DNA of 64,000 nucleotides from Juglans regia (GCF_001411555.2 NC_049903.1:31165083-31229082), one strand, 5' to 3'; counted from the first letter of the stretch, positions 45,938-59,174 are shown. Notes: generated by a model from the sequence alone, not told the origin. Numbers and translations: made by a program.

Positions 45938-46386
45938 CAGGCTGTGACAATGACTTGAGGGCGATGCAGTAGTGAAGGGTGGTGAGTCGTATAAAGGACC
46001 AATGGGTGTGAAGAAACTGAAGTTTAATAAGCAATGAAGGTCATGTGATGGGCACATGATTCATATTACGTACGTGTATAGCCTTACTTACTCAATGCGG
46101 ATTACAAGAATACATTTTCATTCGTAACTAGAATAACGACTACTGAATTGTATAAATACTGAAGCTGTAACAAAGATCAACAAGTACTTCCACCAGCCTA
46201 TCAGTTTTTATGGGTCTCAAAGCTTCAGCCTATCAGGGAGAGAATGCACGAGAGGTAGTCCGCCACTACTTCCATCATAGATTAAATCTCCATCATACAA
46301 GTGATCTCGTACGTACCCTTTTCATTGCGTTCACTCTCGTCCACTCTCTCCCTCCGTCTGATCTGCTTTCCACTTATTCATGCTGC
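45938..46386 (+). promoter_or_regulatory. Promoter and leader of AKR copy 4 (pseudogene)
   Basis: Third module copy: tgacttgagggcgatgcagt, gggcacatgattcat, acgtacgtgtatagcc, TATAAATA at about 46151, then a leader with cagtttttatgggtctcaaa close to that of copy 3. It joins the gypsy relic at 45937/45938. Confidence 0.6.
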
Positions 46387-47700
46387 ATGGAAATGGCACA
46401 CGAAATTCGGTTCTTCGAGTTGAACACGGGAGCTAAGATCCCTTCTTTGGGACTGGGGACGGCGCAGGTCGACCCCAGCGTCGTCAGCGAAGCCTTGGCC
46501 ACATCCATCAAGTTCTTCTTGGTTTCCTTCTTTATCTGCAGCTGTAGCCATTTTTAGGTTTTGGAGTTTAATGGACGTCATGATTAATTTTTGTGGTGTG
46601 AAAAGTAATGAATAGCTTAATTAGCTCTCAAGCTACAAGCCAACATGTGTTTAGTTGTGCTGCAGGTTGGATACCGCCATATTGATTGCGCTCAACTCTA
46701 TGGCAATGAAAAGGAGGTAAAATATTTTCTGAAAACTTGGTGTCACTTGCCTTCAGCCTTTAGTATCGTCTCACTACGACCAATTTCTAAGCTATAGAAT
46801 TGCTTTAGGTATCTGATACACTTGATGCTTTAGATCTTCCTACAGCATGAGTCGCATATTAGCCAACCAATTTGATTCAAGCTTGTGGACTATATATCTT
46901 TCATAGATGGAATTTACTTATAGATTCGAATACCCACCGCCTAGGCATTTTTTTCGGATTTCTATTTCGATGACATGGAAGGACGCCTTCATGAGTATTC
47001 CCAGTTAGTTTGCCATAGTGTGCATGCTGGGGTATGGGGCTAAGTGCTGACACATCCATTTTCTCTTTACTTAATTATTTTTTGATACGCACGAAATAGT
47101 TAGTAATGATGTTCTAAGTCTTGTTTTATTGCTAATTGAAATTGCTTAAGCTTTTGCAAGAATTGTACATGATCTGATTTCTTGTAGATTGGTCTCATTC
47201 TGAAGAAACTATTTGAAGATGGTGTGGTGAAGCGTGAGGATTTGTGGATTACCTCTAAACTCTGGTTTGTTTTATAGAGTAAAAAGTTTCCATTTAAAAT
47301 GATAATGCTTTGTTCCTTATATGAGTTACTAACAGGATCTTTGATCTTATTTAGTACGTTTTCTTTACATCTAAAAATGAGATAATCCACAGGAGCACTG
47401 ATCATGCATCTGAAGATGTTTCAGAGGCTTTGGATACTACTTTGCGAAACTTGCAACTTGATTATCTTGACTTGTACCTTGTATGTATCACTGATTAAAG
47501 CTTATGAGCGATTTGGATATCTATAAACTTGGTACACTAGTTTTGCTTTGATACACCCTGCAGTCTTCTAACTTTTAGAAAGGCTTCCTAGAACTACCTA
47601 TTGAAGGTGAAATAGAAGGGTTTTTTTTTTTTTTTCAACTATAAAAATAAAAAAATTCCACGCATAGTACTTATGACCAAGTCATGGAATGCCTTGAGTC

Positions 47701-47971
47701 TATTGAAGATCAGTTATTGTGATGTTTATTTCCTAGAAACTCTTCATATTTCTATTTTACTATATTAAGCTTTCTTATTATTAGTCTCTGTTGGAAGTAG
47801 CATTTCTGTTTTAAATGAATTTTGTGAGTTTCTATGTAAGCTTATAAAAGCATGAACAATGGAAGATGAATAGTAGAACCATAGTATCAATCCGTGAACT
47901 AAAAGGGTTGAGGTTTCTCAAGTGATTTCTCTGTTTTCCTCTGTTTCTGATTCCATTGTTTAAAACCAACA
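47701..47971 (+). repeat. 5' LTR of Copia element 1
   Basis: It begins TATTGAAGATC and ends AACCAACA, so the usual TG start is TA in both LTRs. A TATA box, TATAAAAG, is at about 47843. Confidence 0.93.
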
Positions 47972-47990
47972 ATTGGTATCAGAGCTAACC
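47972..47990 (+). other. Primer-binding site of Copia element 1
   Basis: The sequence attggtatcagagctaacc directly follows the LTR. TGGTATCAGAGC is complementary to the 3' end of initiator methionine tRNA. Confidence 0.85.
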
Positions 47991-48011
47991 AGGTTCATCT
48001 GAGGATCGAAA

Positions 48012-51000
48012 ATGGCTACCTTTGGAGCATCAACATATGTTCCTATTTTCAGTGGCGAAAACTATGATTATTGGAGCATCAAAATGAAAACTTTTTTCAT
48101 CTCTCAAGATTTGTGGGATGTAGTGGAAAGGGGGGTGACAGTTCCAGTAGTAGGAGTTTCAGGTTCAACTCAATCCAAGCAAGAAACTACCAAAGATGCA
48201 AAGGCATTGTTCATCCTACAACAGGCTGTGTCTGAATCAATATTTCCAAGATTGATGAGGGCTGAAACTTCAAAGGCAGCATGGGAGATTCTGCAGGCAG
48301 AATTTCAAGGAAATACTAAGGTAAAACTTATCAAACTTCAAGGCTTTAGAAGGGAGTTTGAAAATTTAAAAATGAAGGAATCTGAAGCAGTAAAAGAATA
48401 TGATTCCAGATTAATTGAATTAGTTAATCAGATGCGTGCCCATGGTGAAGAGGTGATTGATCAAAGAATTGTTCAAAAGATTCTGATTAGTTTACCCGAG
48501 AAGTATGATCATTTAGTAGCAGCTATTGAAGAGTCAAAGGACTTGCAAACTCTGTCAGTTACTGAGTTGATGGGTTCCCTTCAAGCCCATGAGCAACGAT
48601 TAGCTAGAAGGAATGATGGTTCTTTGGAGCAGGTATTTCAATCAAGAGTGAATCTGAAAAACAAAAAAACAAAAGATTATAAAAAGAAGCCTCAAAAGGA
48701 TTACAAGAATTCTGATCAAGTTCAAATGGAAAATAAGATGAAAGGGAAAATGGGCGAATTTCCTCCTTGTGGTATCTGCAAGAAGACAAACCATTTAGAA
48801 AAAAATTGTTATCATGCCTGGAAGCCACAATGTTGGAATTGTAAAAAATTTGGGCATATGGAAAAGGATTGCAGATACAAGAACAATCAACAAGCTAACT
48901 ATTCAGAAGAAAATGAGGAGAATGAGCATTTATTTTTTGCATGTCAAGCTCTCACTCAAGAAGAGAATATCTGGTTCATAGACAGTGGATGTAGCAATCA
49001 CATGGCAACTGATGAGGCTATTTTCACTGATCTGGACACCTCTATTAAAGCCAAAGTCAAGATGGGAAATGGAGAACTTGTTGAATCTAGAGGAAAAGGC
49101 ACAGTGGCCATCTCAACAAAGAAATGTACTAAGTTTATTAAAGATGTATTACTTGTTCCTTCTCTTGATCAAAATTTGTTAAGTGTCGGCCAAATGATGG
49201 AAAATGGTTACTCCTTGTGTTTTGAGAATGATTTGTGCAAAATTTATGATGAAAAAAATAAAATGAAATTGGCTGAGGTAAAAATGGGGAGAAGCAGAAA
49301 TTTTCCCATTCAATGGAGCTTTCCTAAGGCTATGGTGGCAACAGTGGATGAGACAATGTTATGGCACCAAAGATTTGGGCATTACAATCTCAATTCTTTG
49401 AGATTATTGAATCAGAAGGGGATGATGAGAGACTTACCTCTCCTGGAAAAAGAAACTGAAGTATGTGAAGGGTGTATGGTTGGAAAGCAACACAAACTGC
49501 CATTCCCTTCCGAAAGCAATTGGAGAGCTAAAGAAAAATTACAACTGGTTCATACTGATGTATATGGACCAATGAGGACTTCAACTCTCAATCAAAGCAG
49601 GTATTTCATTCTTTTCATAGATGATTTTACTAGAATGATTTGGGTTTATTTTCTTCATGAAAAATCTAAAGTTTTTGGAGTTTTCAAGAAGTTCAAACTG
49701 CTAGTTGAGAAGCAGTCAGGCCATAAAATCAGATCTTTAAGGAGTGATAAAGGCAGTGAATATAACTCCAAATAATTTGAAAAATTTTGTGAAGCTGAGG
49801 GGATAGAACATCAGCTATCTGTGGCCTATTCTCCACAACAGAATGGAGTGTCCGAGAGAAAGAATAGGATAGTCATGGAAATGGCAAGATGCATGTTACT
49901 TGAAAAAAAATTGCCCCAAGAATTCTTGGGTGAAGCAGTGAACACTGCTGTGTTCTTGCTCAATCGTGTGCCTACAAAAGCAGTTGAAAGTCAGACACCT
50001 TATGAAGCTTGGAGTGGAATTAAACCCTCTCCAAGTTTCTTAAGGGTGTTTGGTTGTATTTGTTATATTCATGTTCCATCTCAAAAGAGAACTAAGCTGG
50101 AAGAGAAAGCAGAAAGAGGGATATTTGTGGGATACAGCAACATTTCAAAAGGTTTTCGAATTTTCAACTTGAAAACAAGAAAACTGGTTGTAAGCTATGA
50201 TGTAAGGTTTAATGAAAATTCATCTTGGGATTGGGAAGCTGAGAAAGTGACTAAACAAAGTGTAGAGGTACCAATTGAGTCATTAATAGAAGAAGAAGAA
50301 GAAGCTGAAGCAAAAACAAGTCATATTCAGCAAACTCACACAGAAAGTCCTATAGCTACTCAAGTATTCTCTGATGACAGTGAAGAAGAGTCAACTCCTT
50401 AATCTCCAATAAGAAGAACAAGACTTCTTAGTGAAGTATACGAGCATTGTAATTATGCTACACTTGAGCCAAATAGCTTTGCAGCAGCTTCAAAGGAGGA
50501 AGTTTGGCAGAGAGCTATGAGAGAAGAAATTAAAATGATAGAGAAAAATGAAACTTGGGAGTTGGTTTCTTTACCAGCAAATAAAGAAGTTATTGGAGTA
50601 AAATGGATTTATAAGACTAAATTAAATCTGGATGGCTCTATCTTGAAGCATAAAGCAAGGTTGGTTGTCAAGGGGTATGTGCAACAACATGGAATAGATT
50701 ATAATGAAACTTTTGCTCCTGTTGCAAGGATGGAGACCATTAGAGCCTTAGTTTCACTTGCTGCTCAAAAGGGTTGGAAAGTTTTGCAATTGGATGTGAA
50801 ATCAGCATTCCTAAATGGGGTGTTGGAAGAAGAAGTTTTTGTGGATCAACCCGAGAGGTTCGAGAAAGAAGAAGGCAAAGTCTATAAACTGAAAAAGGCC
50901 TTGTATGGATTAAAACAGGCACCAAGGGCCTGGTATGGGAGAATTGATCAATATTTTATTGAGCAAGGCTTCAAGAGGAGCAAGAGTGAACCTACCTTGT

Positions 51001-52007
51001 ATGTAAAGTCTCAAAATAGTAATGATTTGATCATTGTATCTCTTTCTGTGGATGATCTGGTTTTTACAGGAAGTAATGTTGGAAAAATTGAAAAATTTAA
51101 AAAAGAAATGATGGCAAGTTTTGAGATGAGTGATTTAGGAAATATGCATTATTTCCTAGGTATGGAAGTAAGTCAAGAAGCTGAAGGAATCTTCTGTTCC
51201 CAGAGGAAGTACACTGAAGATCTCTTAAGAAGATTCAATATGTTAGGCTGTAAACCTGTGGCAACTCCATTAATTCCTAATGAGAAATTAAAAAAGGAAG
51301 ATGGTGGAAATAAGGTGGATGCTTCGATTTATAAAAGTTTGGTAGGAAGTTTATTGTATCTGTGTAACACCAGACCTGATATCTTGTATGCCACCAGTTT
51401 ACTTTCAAGATTCATGCAATATCCTAGCCAAATACATCTTGGAACAGCCAAGAGAATTTTGAGATACTTGCAGGGAACTATCAGCTTTGGTATTTGGTAT
51501 AAGAAAACTTCAAATACAAAGCTGTTGGGATTTACAGACAGTGATTGGGCAGATTCATGTGATGATTTGAGGAGCACTTCAGGTTATTGTTTCAGTCTAG
51601 GATCTACTATGTTTTCCTGGAGTTCGAAAAAGCAAGGCAATGTGGCACAATCAACTGCTGAAGCAGAGTATGTGGCAGCTGCAAGTTGTGCAAATCAAGC
51701 CATTTGGTTGAGAAGAATACTTGAAGACATGGGGGAGAAACAGTTGGAATCTACTGAAATTTTCTGTGATAACAAATCAGCAATTGCAATTGCCAAAAAT
51801 CCAGTCCAACATTGTAGAACTAAACATATTGCAATTAAATATCATTTCTTGCGTGAAGTTGAATCAAATGGTGAAATTGCTTTGAAGTTTTGTAGATCAG
51901 AAGAACAACTTGCTGATATATTCACAAAAGCACTCCCAAAAGACAAGTTTCAGTTTCTCAGATCACAGCTTGGTGTAACTGGAAATCACATCAAGGAGGA
52001 GTATTGA
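48012..52007 (+). pseudogene. Copia gag-pol polyprotein with two in-frame stops
   Basis: A single frame of 1331 codons is interrupted by TAA at codon 588 (49773-49775, inside integrase) and TAA at codon 797 (50400-50402, between integrase and reverse transcriptase); there is no frameshift. Domains in order: gag with GENYDYWSIKM near the start; a degenerate and then a good CCHC knuckle (CWNCKKFGHMEKDC, residues 274-287); protease with WFIDSGCSNHM (Asp324); GAG-pre-integrase LWHQRFGH; integrase with HTDVYGPM, DDFTRMIWVYF and SPQQNGVSERKNR; reverse transcriptase with LYGLKQAPRAWY and SVDDL (usually YVDDL) at residue 1013-1016; and RNase H with DSDWADSCDDLRSTSGY. The terminal stop lies inside the 3' LTR, and the last codons overlap the polypurine tract. 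It encoded the replication proteins of the element. Confidence 0.93.
51993..52001 (+). other. Polypurine tract of Copia element 1
   Basis: The run aaggaggag abuts the 3' LTR and is also coding sequence for the last residues of the polyprotein. Confidence 0.8.
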
Positions 52008-52272
52008 AGATCAGTTATTGTGATGTTTATTTCCTAGAAACTCTTCATATTTCTATTTTACTATATTAAACTTTCTTATTATTAGTCTGTGTTGGAAGTT
52101 GCATTTCTATTTTAAATGAATTTTGTGAGTCTCTATGTAAGATTATAAAAGCATGAACAATGGAAGATGAATAGTAGAATCATAGTATCAATCCGTGAAC
52201 TAAAAGGGTTGAGGTTTCTCAAGTGATTTCTCTGTTTTCCTCTGTTTCTGATTCCATTGTTTAAAACCAACA
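52002..52272 (+). repeat. 3' LTR of Copia element 1
   Basis: 271 bases, the same length as the 5' LTR, beginning TATTGAAG and ending CCAACA, followed by the GAGTC duplication. Confidence 0.93.
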
Positions 52273-52474
52273 GAGTCTGCTTCTATTCTTCTCAGAGAAA
52301 ATTAAACTTTGAGATATTAGTATTGACATCATTTTCTTCTCGATGATGTGGTATTGAGGACATTATTTAACTGTGACTAAATGAGGCTGCTCAACTTTTT
52401 AAGATCCATTTGCCAGTCCGGATGAAGAAGGGGTCAATAGGCATTAAACCAGAAAACCTCATTCAACAAGATAT

Positions 52475-52952
52475 TGTTAGAATATTTTAAATATGGACTT
52501 CATTTGATTGCACTTTTATAAAACGGGTTAGACATATATATAGCTCACAATGATATTCTGTTTTAACCCACTATGTTGAGTGATCATTTGGGGTTTGTTG
52601 CACCTTAGTAATATAGGATTATATCCTATTTATATTGTGGTATAATTACGTATGTAGGCCTGGAAAACCAAGGGTCTTGATTATGGAATTTGTATAGACC
52701 CATATTGATTTGAGTCCTTAATGGGTGGACTCCATGAGTTTTCTTTTATAAGAGGCTAGGTCCCTCCTCCTCTCCATATGTCCATTGGCTTGCCCCATTG
52801 ATAGCTGATATTTTGTGAGGAGCAAGGAGGAGAAGATCTGTCTATATGCATTCTGGAAACATGGCTTCCGCAGGTATATTTTCACCATTTTCGTTTTCAA
52901 TATTGCTATTTTAGATTCTGATTTCTAGCATGTATTTTCGTGTATTTTTACA
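52475..52952 (+). repeat. 5' LTR of Copia element 2
   Basis: It contains a TATA box (TATAAG at about 52747), then an ATG at 52861 followed after 13 coding bases by a consensus donor CAG|GTATAT (52873/52874). Confidence 0.93.
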
Positions 52953-55900
52953 TTTGGTATCAGAGCCACCATGCTAGGATTAGAATCTTGCGATGATGCA
53001 ATTTTTGGTGTTCTATTTTCGGTTTTATTTTATTTATGCAAACCGATCGCTCAAAATGAAATGTGTAAGATTTATTTGCTGTAAATCTTCAATCTGGTTG
53101 GGTTTCTATTTTCTTTTCATTGTTTCCGCAACTTTACTGTTATGGTTTCACAATTTACATTTTTGTTTTAATTTTCGGAACCTTTTTTGGGCAAGAAAAT
53201 CGTAATTACACAATCGATTGATCAAACTCATATCAAGATCGGTTTTTGGAATGATATTTACTTGTTTTAGATGTGTTTAATTGATAATGTGTTTCGGTTT
53301 TGAGTTTTTACAAAACTAGGGTTAATACCCATTTCGAAATTTGTCTAATCTTCCTTAAATATTGATACCCATTGTTTTAAAACACCATATATGTGTTTTT
53401 CGGGCACTATATATTGTTTCCCCTAAATTAATTTTAGTTTTTGATCCAAGAATTGCAAGAAATTGAGAAAAATCCGTTTAAAAACCCGTAGACCCGATTT
53501 TCAGACCCGCGACCCGCTTGCTGACCCGGCTGGAGGTTGAAGATGAATTCACCTCCAGCGAGATCGTTGCCCACGCGCAGCAGGTGGCGCGTGCGGCACG
53601 TGTAGCACAATAAAAACTGTTTTTTCTGGTTTTCTTTTTCCAGTATTTATTTACTCGCCCTATTAAATCATAAGACACTGTTTTATATTTTTGAATGTTA
53701 TTTACACATTTTTCTGTGGGCTACAGTGTACCGAATATTATAATTTTTTTTGTGGTGAATAGTCAGTATCTTATATGATCTGTGCATATGTGTACTCTCT
53801 CTCTTAACATGTTTTGGATGCATGTTAATTTTGTGACTTGTTTTAAGTATTTCATACATATGCATTCCAAATTCATATTTAATTTTAGACATATTTATTG
53901 TCTTATATGTTTGATCTATTCACACTGTTTTAGTATCACAATCACATTTAAATTTTCATTGTGATTGTATCAAGTTGATGATTATTATTATCATTTTGTG
54001 ATTGTAATTTATGGGCATTTAGATTATCCTTATTATTTCTTTAAATAAAATTTTTGAAATATTTGTGGGTGGTAGCCGCCAAAGTGGCACACTCATTGAT
54101 ATTTAAAAAAGGATATCTTTATTTTCTAATTTATTGCACATAATATCTTGCCCAAAGGTGTTATTGTGTGTGATATTTTAGAAAATTGTGTGAATTAATT
54201 AATGAGATTACATTAGTCTAAAAATTTCCTTCTGCCTAAAGGTGATGGTATTTTGAAACTGATGTGATTTTATTAATTAGTTTTGTGATATGTTTTAAGA
54301 GTACCTTATAGCATGTTGTTTAGTTAGCCCAAAGGTGACTTTACAATGATGCACCAAGGCTCTTATTGTAATGAAGCTCATATGGTTCCGAGCTTAATTA
54401 TGTATTGTCTAATTAATAGCTCATATTAATTAGAAAGATTTGATATCATCTATTGACTGCATGCTATTTGTTTGGATGATAATTAAATAAAATGTACTAT
54501 TTCATGTTTCCACAGTTTTGAGTGCCTCCTCTATTTCAAGTCAATTATCTGCTATTGAAACTTTGACTGGGAATAATTATGTGAGATGGAAACGAGACGT
54601 AGAAATTGCTCTTGGTCTTTTGGGATTGGATTTTGTCCTAGAAGACCAACCTTCAAAACCTACTGATAAGAGTACTACCGAATATGTGGCTGAATATCAA
54701 GAGTGGGATAGGGCAAACAGACTTTGTCTTAAGATTATCAAGCGTTCTATATCAGATTCTATTATGGGAGCTATTCCAGACAGTGATAATGCTAAGCAAT
54801 TTTTGGGTGCCATAGGACAAAGGTTTCTTGAATCCGATAAAGCTGAAACTGGAGACCTGATGGATAGACTGATGAGTATGAAATATGATGGTTCTAGTGG
54901 AGTTAGGGAGTATATTATGAAAATGATACATATATCCTCTAAGCTAGAAGCCCTCAAAATTCCCATAGCTGAGCCTTTTCTGGTTTATCATGTTCTTAAT
55001 AGTCTTCCTAGCCAGTTTAATCAGCTAAAGGTAGCTTACAATGCTCAGCGAGATAAATGGGATTTAAATGATTTGATAGTAGTATGTGCCCAAGAGGAGT
55101 GTAGGATGCGTCGTGAGACCGTTGAAACTGTGCAATTAGCTTTTCAACCACAACAGAACAAGGGGTCCTTTCATAATCATAAGTCGAAGTTCCACAAGGG
55201 AAATAAGTCACACCGAAATCAGCACAGTAAAAGGTTTGAAGGTCAGACTTCTGGTGGTTCTAAAGAAACTGTGAAGAAAAATGATCAGTGCAAGTTTTGT
55301 AAGAAGAAGGGTCATTGGCAAAAGGATTGTTTTAAGTTTAAAATTTGGTTGGAGAAGAAGAAGAAGAACTCGACAGGTACCCCATTGGCCTTAGTTTGTT
55401 TTGAGTCTTCTTTAGTAGATGTGCCTTTAAATTCTTGGTGGATAGACTCAGGTGCAAGTATTCATATTGCGAATTCCTTGCAGGGGTTCGTAAGCAAACG
55501 GAGGCCAAGTGAGAATGAAGTAAGCTTATGCGTTGGGAATGGAGTTCGAGTGAAGGTCGAGTTTATAGGAGTAATAAAGTTGTCTTTGGAGTCTGGTTTT
55601 ACTCTTGTTTTGGAGAACACAGTTTTTGTACCGTCAATGAGACGGAATTTGATTTCTATATCAAAACTTGATGAATCTGGTTTTTCTTTTAAGTTTGGCA
55701 ATGGAAAAGTTGAATTGTTCTATGATTCCCGTTTGGTTGGAAATGGTCTTTTGTGTGATGGTTTATATAGAATGACTTTGGCTTCTTTTGGTGAAGTCTC
55801 TTGTGTTACCAATGTAGCGAAGAAAAGGTCTTTAATCCATGAATCATCTTCTATGTTGTGGCATAAGAGATTAGGACATATTTCAAAGGAAAGAATGGAG

Positions 55901-58585
55901 AGATTGGTAAAAGTTGAAATACTTCATTCTCTTGATTTTTTAGATTTTAACACATGTGTGGACTGTATAAGAGGAAAGCTGACTAAATCCACAAGAAAGG
56001 GTTCTATTAGGAGTGACGGTATTTTAGAATTAATACATACCGACATTAGTGGACCTTTATCTTCTACCATATGTGGGAATAAGTACTTCATAACTTTCAT
56101 TGATGATTTCTCACGCTATGGATATGTTTACCTGATTAATGATAAATCTCTAGCTCTTGAGAAATTTAAGATATTCAAAATGGAAGTAGAAAATCAATGT
56201 GGGAAAAGTATTAAGGTTGTAAGATCTGACCGAGGCGGCGAGTATTATGGGAAGTATGATGAGTCTGGTCAAAACATGGGCGATTTTGCAAAATTTTTAC
56301 AAGGGTGTGGAATAGTGCCTCAATACACCATGCCAGGAACACCCGAGCAGAATGGTGTCTCTGAAAGACGAAATCGGACTCTAAAGGACATGGTTAGGAG
56401 TATGATGAGCAGAACAAATTTGCCAGAATATCTATGGGGTGAAGCTTTGAAAACTGCTATGTACATTTTAAACAGGGTTCCCAGTAAAGCTGTTTCAAAA
56501 ACTCCTTTTGAATTGTGGACAGGCCGTAAGCCAAGTTTGGCTCATTTCAGAGTTTGGGGATGTCCAGCTGAGGTTAGGATTTATAATCCTCTTGAAAAGA
56601 AACTAGACCCAAAATCTACTCCTGGTTATTTTATTGGATACCCAGATAGATCAAAAGGATATAAGTTCTATTGTCCTAATCGTGGCACCAGAATTGTTGA
56701 GTCCATTACTGCAAAATTTCTGGAAAATGATGTTGGTGTCAGTGGGAGTTCTGTATTGAAGGAGTTATTTGCTGATCCTAATCCAGTTGTTGTTCCAGTT
56801 CCTGTTATACAGGAAAGAGCTGTTTCTCCGCCAATTGAGATTGTTAGTGAAGAACCTGAACAACAAGAAGAAATTCCAACAATGGTAGAGTCAGTTTCTG
56901 AGCCACAAGTCAGAAGATCTCAAAGAGAAAGAAGGTCAGCATTGCCTAATGATTACATTGTCTATTTGTTAGAAAGTGATTTTAATATTGGGCATGTAGT
57001 TGATCCTGTTACTTTTAAGCAAGCCTTGACATGTTCTGAGTCAGATAAGTGGTTAAGTGCTATGGAAGATGAAATGAATTCTATGGAAAAGAATAGAGTC
57101 TGGGAACTTGTTGAACTTCCTCCAGATGCTAAAGCTATTGACAACAAATGGATTTTCAAAAGTAAATTAGACTCGAAAGGGAATGTTGAACGAAAGAAGG
57201 CAAGATTAGTTGCAAAATGGTTCACTCAGCGGGAAGGCATTGATTATAATGAAACTTTTTTACCAGTTTCGTCTAAAGATTCTTTTAGAATTATCCTGGC
57301 ACTCGTGGCGCACTATGATTTGGAGTTTCATCAGATGGATGTAAAGACAGCATTTTTGAATGGAGATCTTTATGAAGAAGTTTATATGAGACAACCTGAA
57401 GGTTTTGTTGAGAAGGGAAAAGAAAACTTGGTTTGTAAGTTAAATAAATCCTTATATGGCCTGAAGCAAGCGTCTCGACAGTGGTATTTGAAGTTTGATG
57501 AGGTTGTAACTTCACTTGGTTTTGTTGAAAATGCACTGGACCAGTGTATATATCGCAAGACCAGTGGGAGAAACTTTATTTTTCTTATTCTGTACGTAGA
57601 TGACATTTTGCTTGCCAGCAGTGACTTGGGACTACTTCATGAAACAAAGAAAATGTTATCTGCTAATTTTGAGATGAAAGATCTAGGAGAAGCTTCTTTT
57701 GTGCTTAGCATTGAAATATGTCGTGATAGAGCTCGTGGTTTGTTGGGGCTTTCTCAGAAAGCTTATATACGACGTGTACTGCAAAGATTTGAAATGCATA
57801 ACTGTGCACCTGGTGATGTACCAATCATAAAAGGAGATAAGTTCAACAAAACTCAATGTCCCAAGAATGAACTTGAAAGGGATTCTGTAAAGAACATACC
57901 ATATGCTAGTGCTGTGGGGAGTTTGATGTATGCTCAAGTTTGCACTAGACCAGATATTGCCTATGCAGTTAGTGTTCTTAGCAGGTTTCAGTCGAATCCA
58001 GGGCAAGAGCATTGGAAAGCAGCTAAGAAAGTTATGAGATACTTGAAGAAAACTGAAGGTTACATGCTCACATTCCAGCGTTCAAATCACCTTGAGGTGG
58101 TAGGCTACTCAGATTCTGATTTTGCTGGATGTCAAGATGATTTGAAATCGACCTCAGGTTATGTTTTTATGCTAGCTGGGGGTGCTATTTCTTGGAAGAG
58201 TGTTAAGCAAACTCTGGTGGCATCTTCTACTATGCAAGCTGAATTTGTGGCGTGTTATGGAGCTACTATCCAAGCTGTTTGGTTAAGAAACTTTATTTCT
58301 GAATTAAAAGTTGTTGATTCCATCTCGAGGCCAATTACTATTTATTGTGATAATAGTGCAGCGGTATTCTTTTCAAAGAATAATAAAAGTTCTAGTGGAT
58401 CCAAGCACATTGACATCAAGTATTTGGTGGTCAGAGATAGAGTTAAAGAAGGGCAGACAAAGATAGAGCATGTTAATACAGAGGCGATGATTGCAGATCC
58501 TTTGACTAAGGGACTTGCTCCTAAAGTTTTTAAAACACATGTTACTAATATGGGTATTGTGGAAACTTTTGATGTTTTTGGTTAG
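52861..58585 (+). CDS. Copia element 2 gag-pol polyprotein, predicted to start in the LTR and splice
   Basis: The main frame is open from about 54516 to the stop at 58583-58585 (1355 codons from 54518) but has no ATG at its start. An AG acceptor, tttccacag, ends at 54515. In the 5' LTR an ATG at 52861 is followed by the donor CAG|GTATAT at 52873/52874, and joining the two keeps the frame, so a spliced start is likely (intron of 1642 bases). Domains in order: gag ([17 protein letters not shown]), CCHC knuckle at 55289-55330 ([14 protein letters not shown]), protease [12 protein letters not shown] (Asp codon 55445), pre-integrase LWHKRLGH, integrase [18 protein letters not shown] and [11 protein letters not shown], reverse transcriptase [12 protein letters not shown] and YVDDI (57593-57607), and RNase [18 protein letters not shown]. 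It is Tnt1-like in layout. All active-site residues seen are intact. Confidence 0.88.
52953..52970 (+). other. Primer-binding site of Copia element 2
   Basis: The sequence tttggtatcagagccacc follows the LTR, complementary to the end of methionine tRNA. It lies within the predicted intron 52874-54515. Confidence 0.85.
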
Positions 58586-59163
58586 TGGGAGTTACTTATG
58601 TAAAAAGAACTACGTTTTGGCTTGATCCCTTTACAGGGTACGTAGGTAACCCATTTGTTTTAGGGTGCAGCCCCTTTCCAATAATAATAAATCTCCCCTA
58701 TTCATACACTAAGTTTTTGAGCATGCATTTGGCTTATGTCTTTTATTATAATATCATTATGATCTCGAGATATATGGGCAAAAGACATAAGATGAGTCTC
58801 TTTAAGAGACATGGCTTCATTTTGAAGCATTATGAGGACTGATATGAATTAGCACAACTTTTGATCACATTGGTGCTAAGTTCATGCTACATACTACCAC
58901 ATTGGTTGGAGGATGGGGATCCATGTCGATAAGGATATTAGCATTTGTAGCTGTGGAGTGGTCTTACATCGTTTAAGTGGTGTAACGATTTCCATGTTCG
59001 ATGTTGATATTCTTATTGGACCGGATCGTGTTTTCTAAGGTGCTATCATTTGAGCTATGTTTTTGTGTGGCCACCTTTGTAGTCTAACCCGAGAGTCATT
59101 TTTATTTATTTATTTATTTATTTTTTTAAACAAGTTTTATTTTATAGCAATCAATGTTTGCCC
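58586..59163 (+). other. Non-coding tail of Copia element 2
   Basis: 578 bases between the pol stop and the purine tract contain only short ORFs, such as 58585-58842, with no domain. It is an internal 3' untranslated region of the element, with a TTTA repeat at about 59103-59125. Confidence 0.7.
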
Positions 59164-59174
59164 AAGTGGGAGAA
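59164..59174 (+). other. Polypurine tract of Copia element 2
   Basis: The run aagtgggagaa lies immediately before the 3' LTR. Confidence 0.8.

Larger units (their letters stand above)
47701..52272 (+). mobile_element. Complete Ty1/Copia element 1 in intron 4 of AKR copy 4
   Basis: LTRs of 271 bases at each end, a 5-bp target duplication GAGTC (47696-47700 and 52273-52277), a methionine-tRNA primer-binding site and a purine tract are all present. By eye the LTRs differ at about 7 of 271 positions (2.6%). The polyprotein frame has two internal stops, so it is non-autonomous now. The empty site is preserved in copy 3 at about 37238. Confidence 0.95.

Noticed and set aside
52960..53205. Short ORF in the leader of Copia 2
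   Set aside because: It lies within the predicted intron and has no domain.
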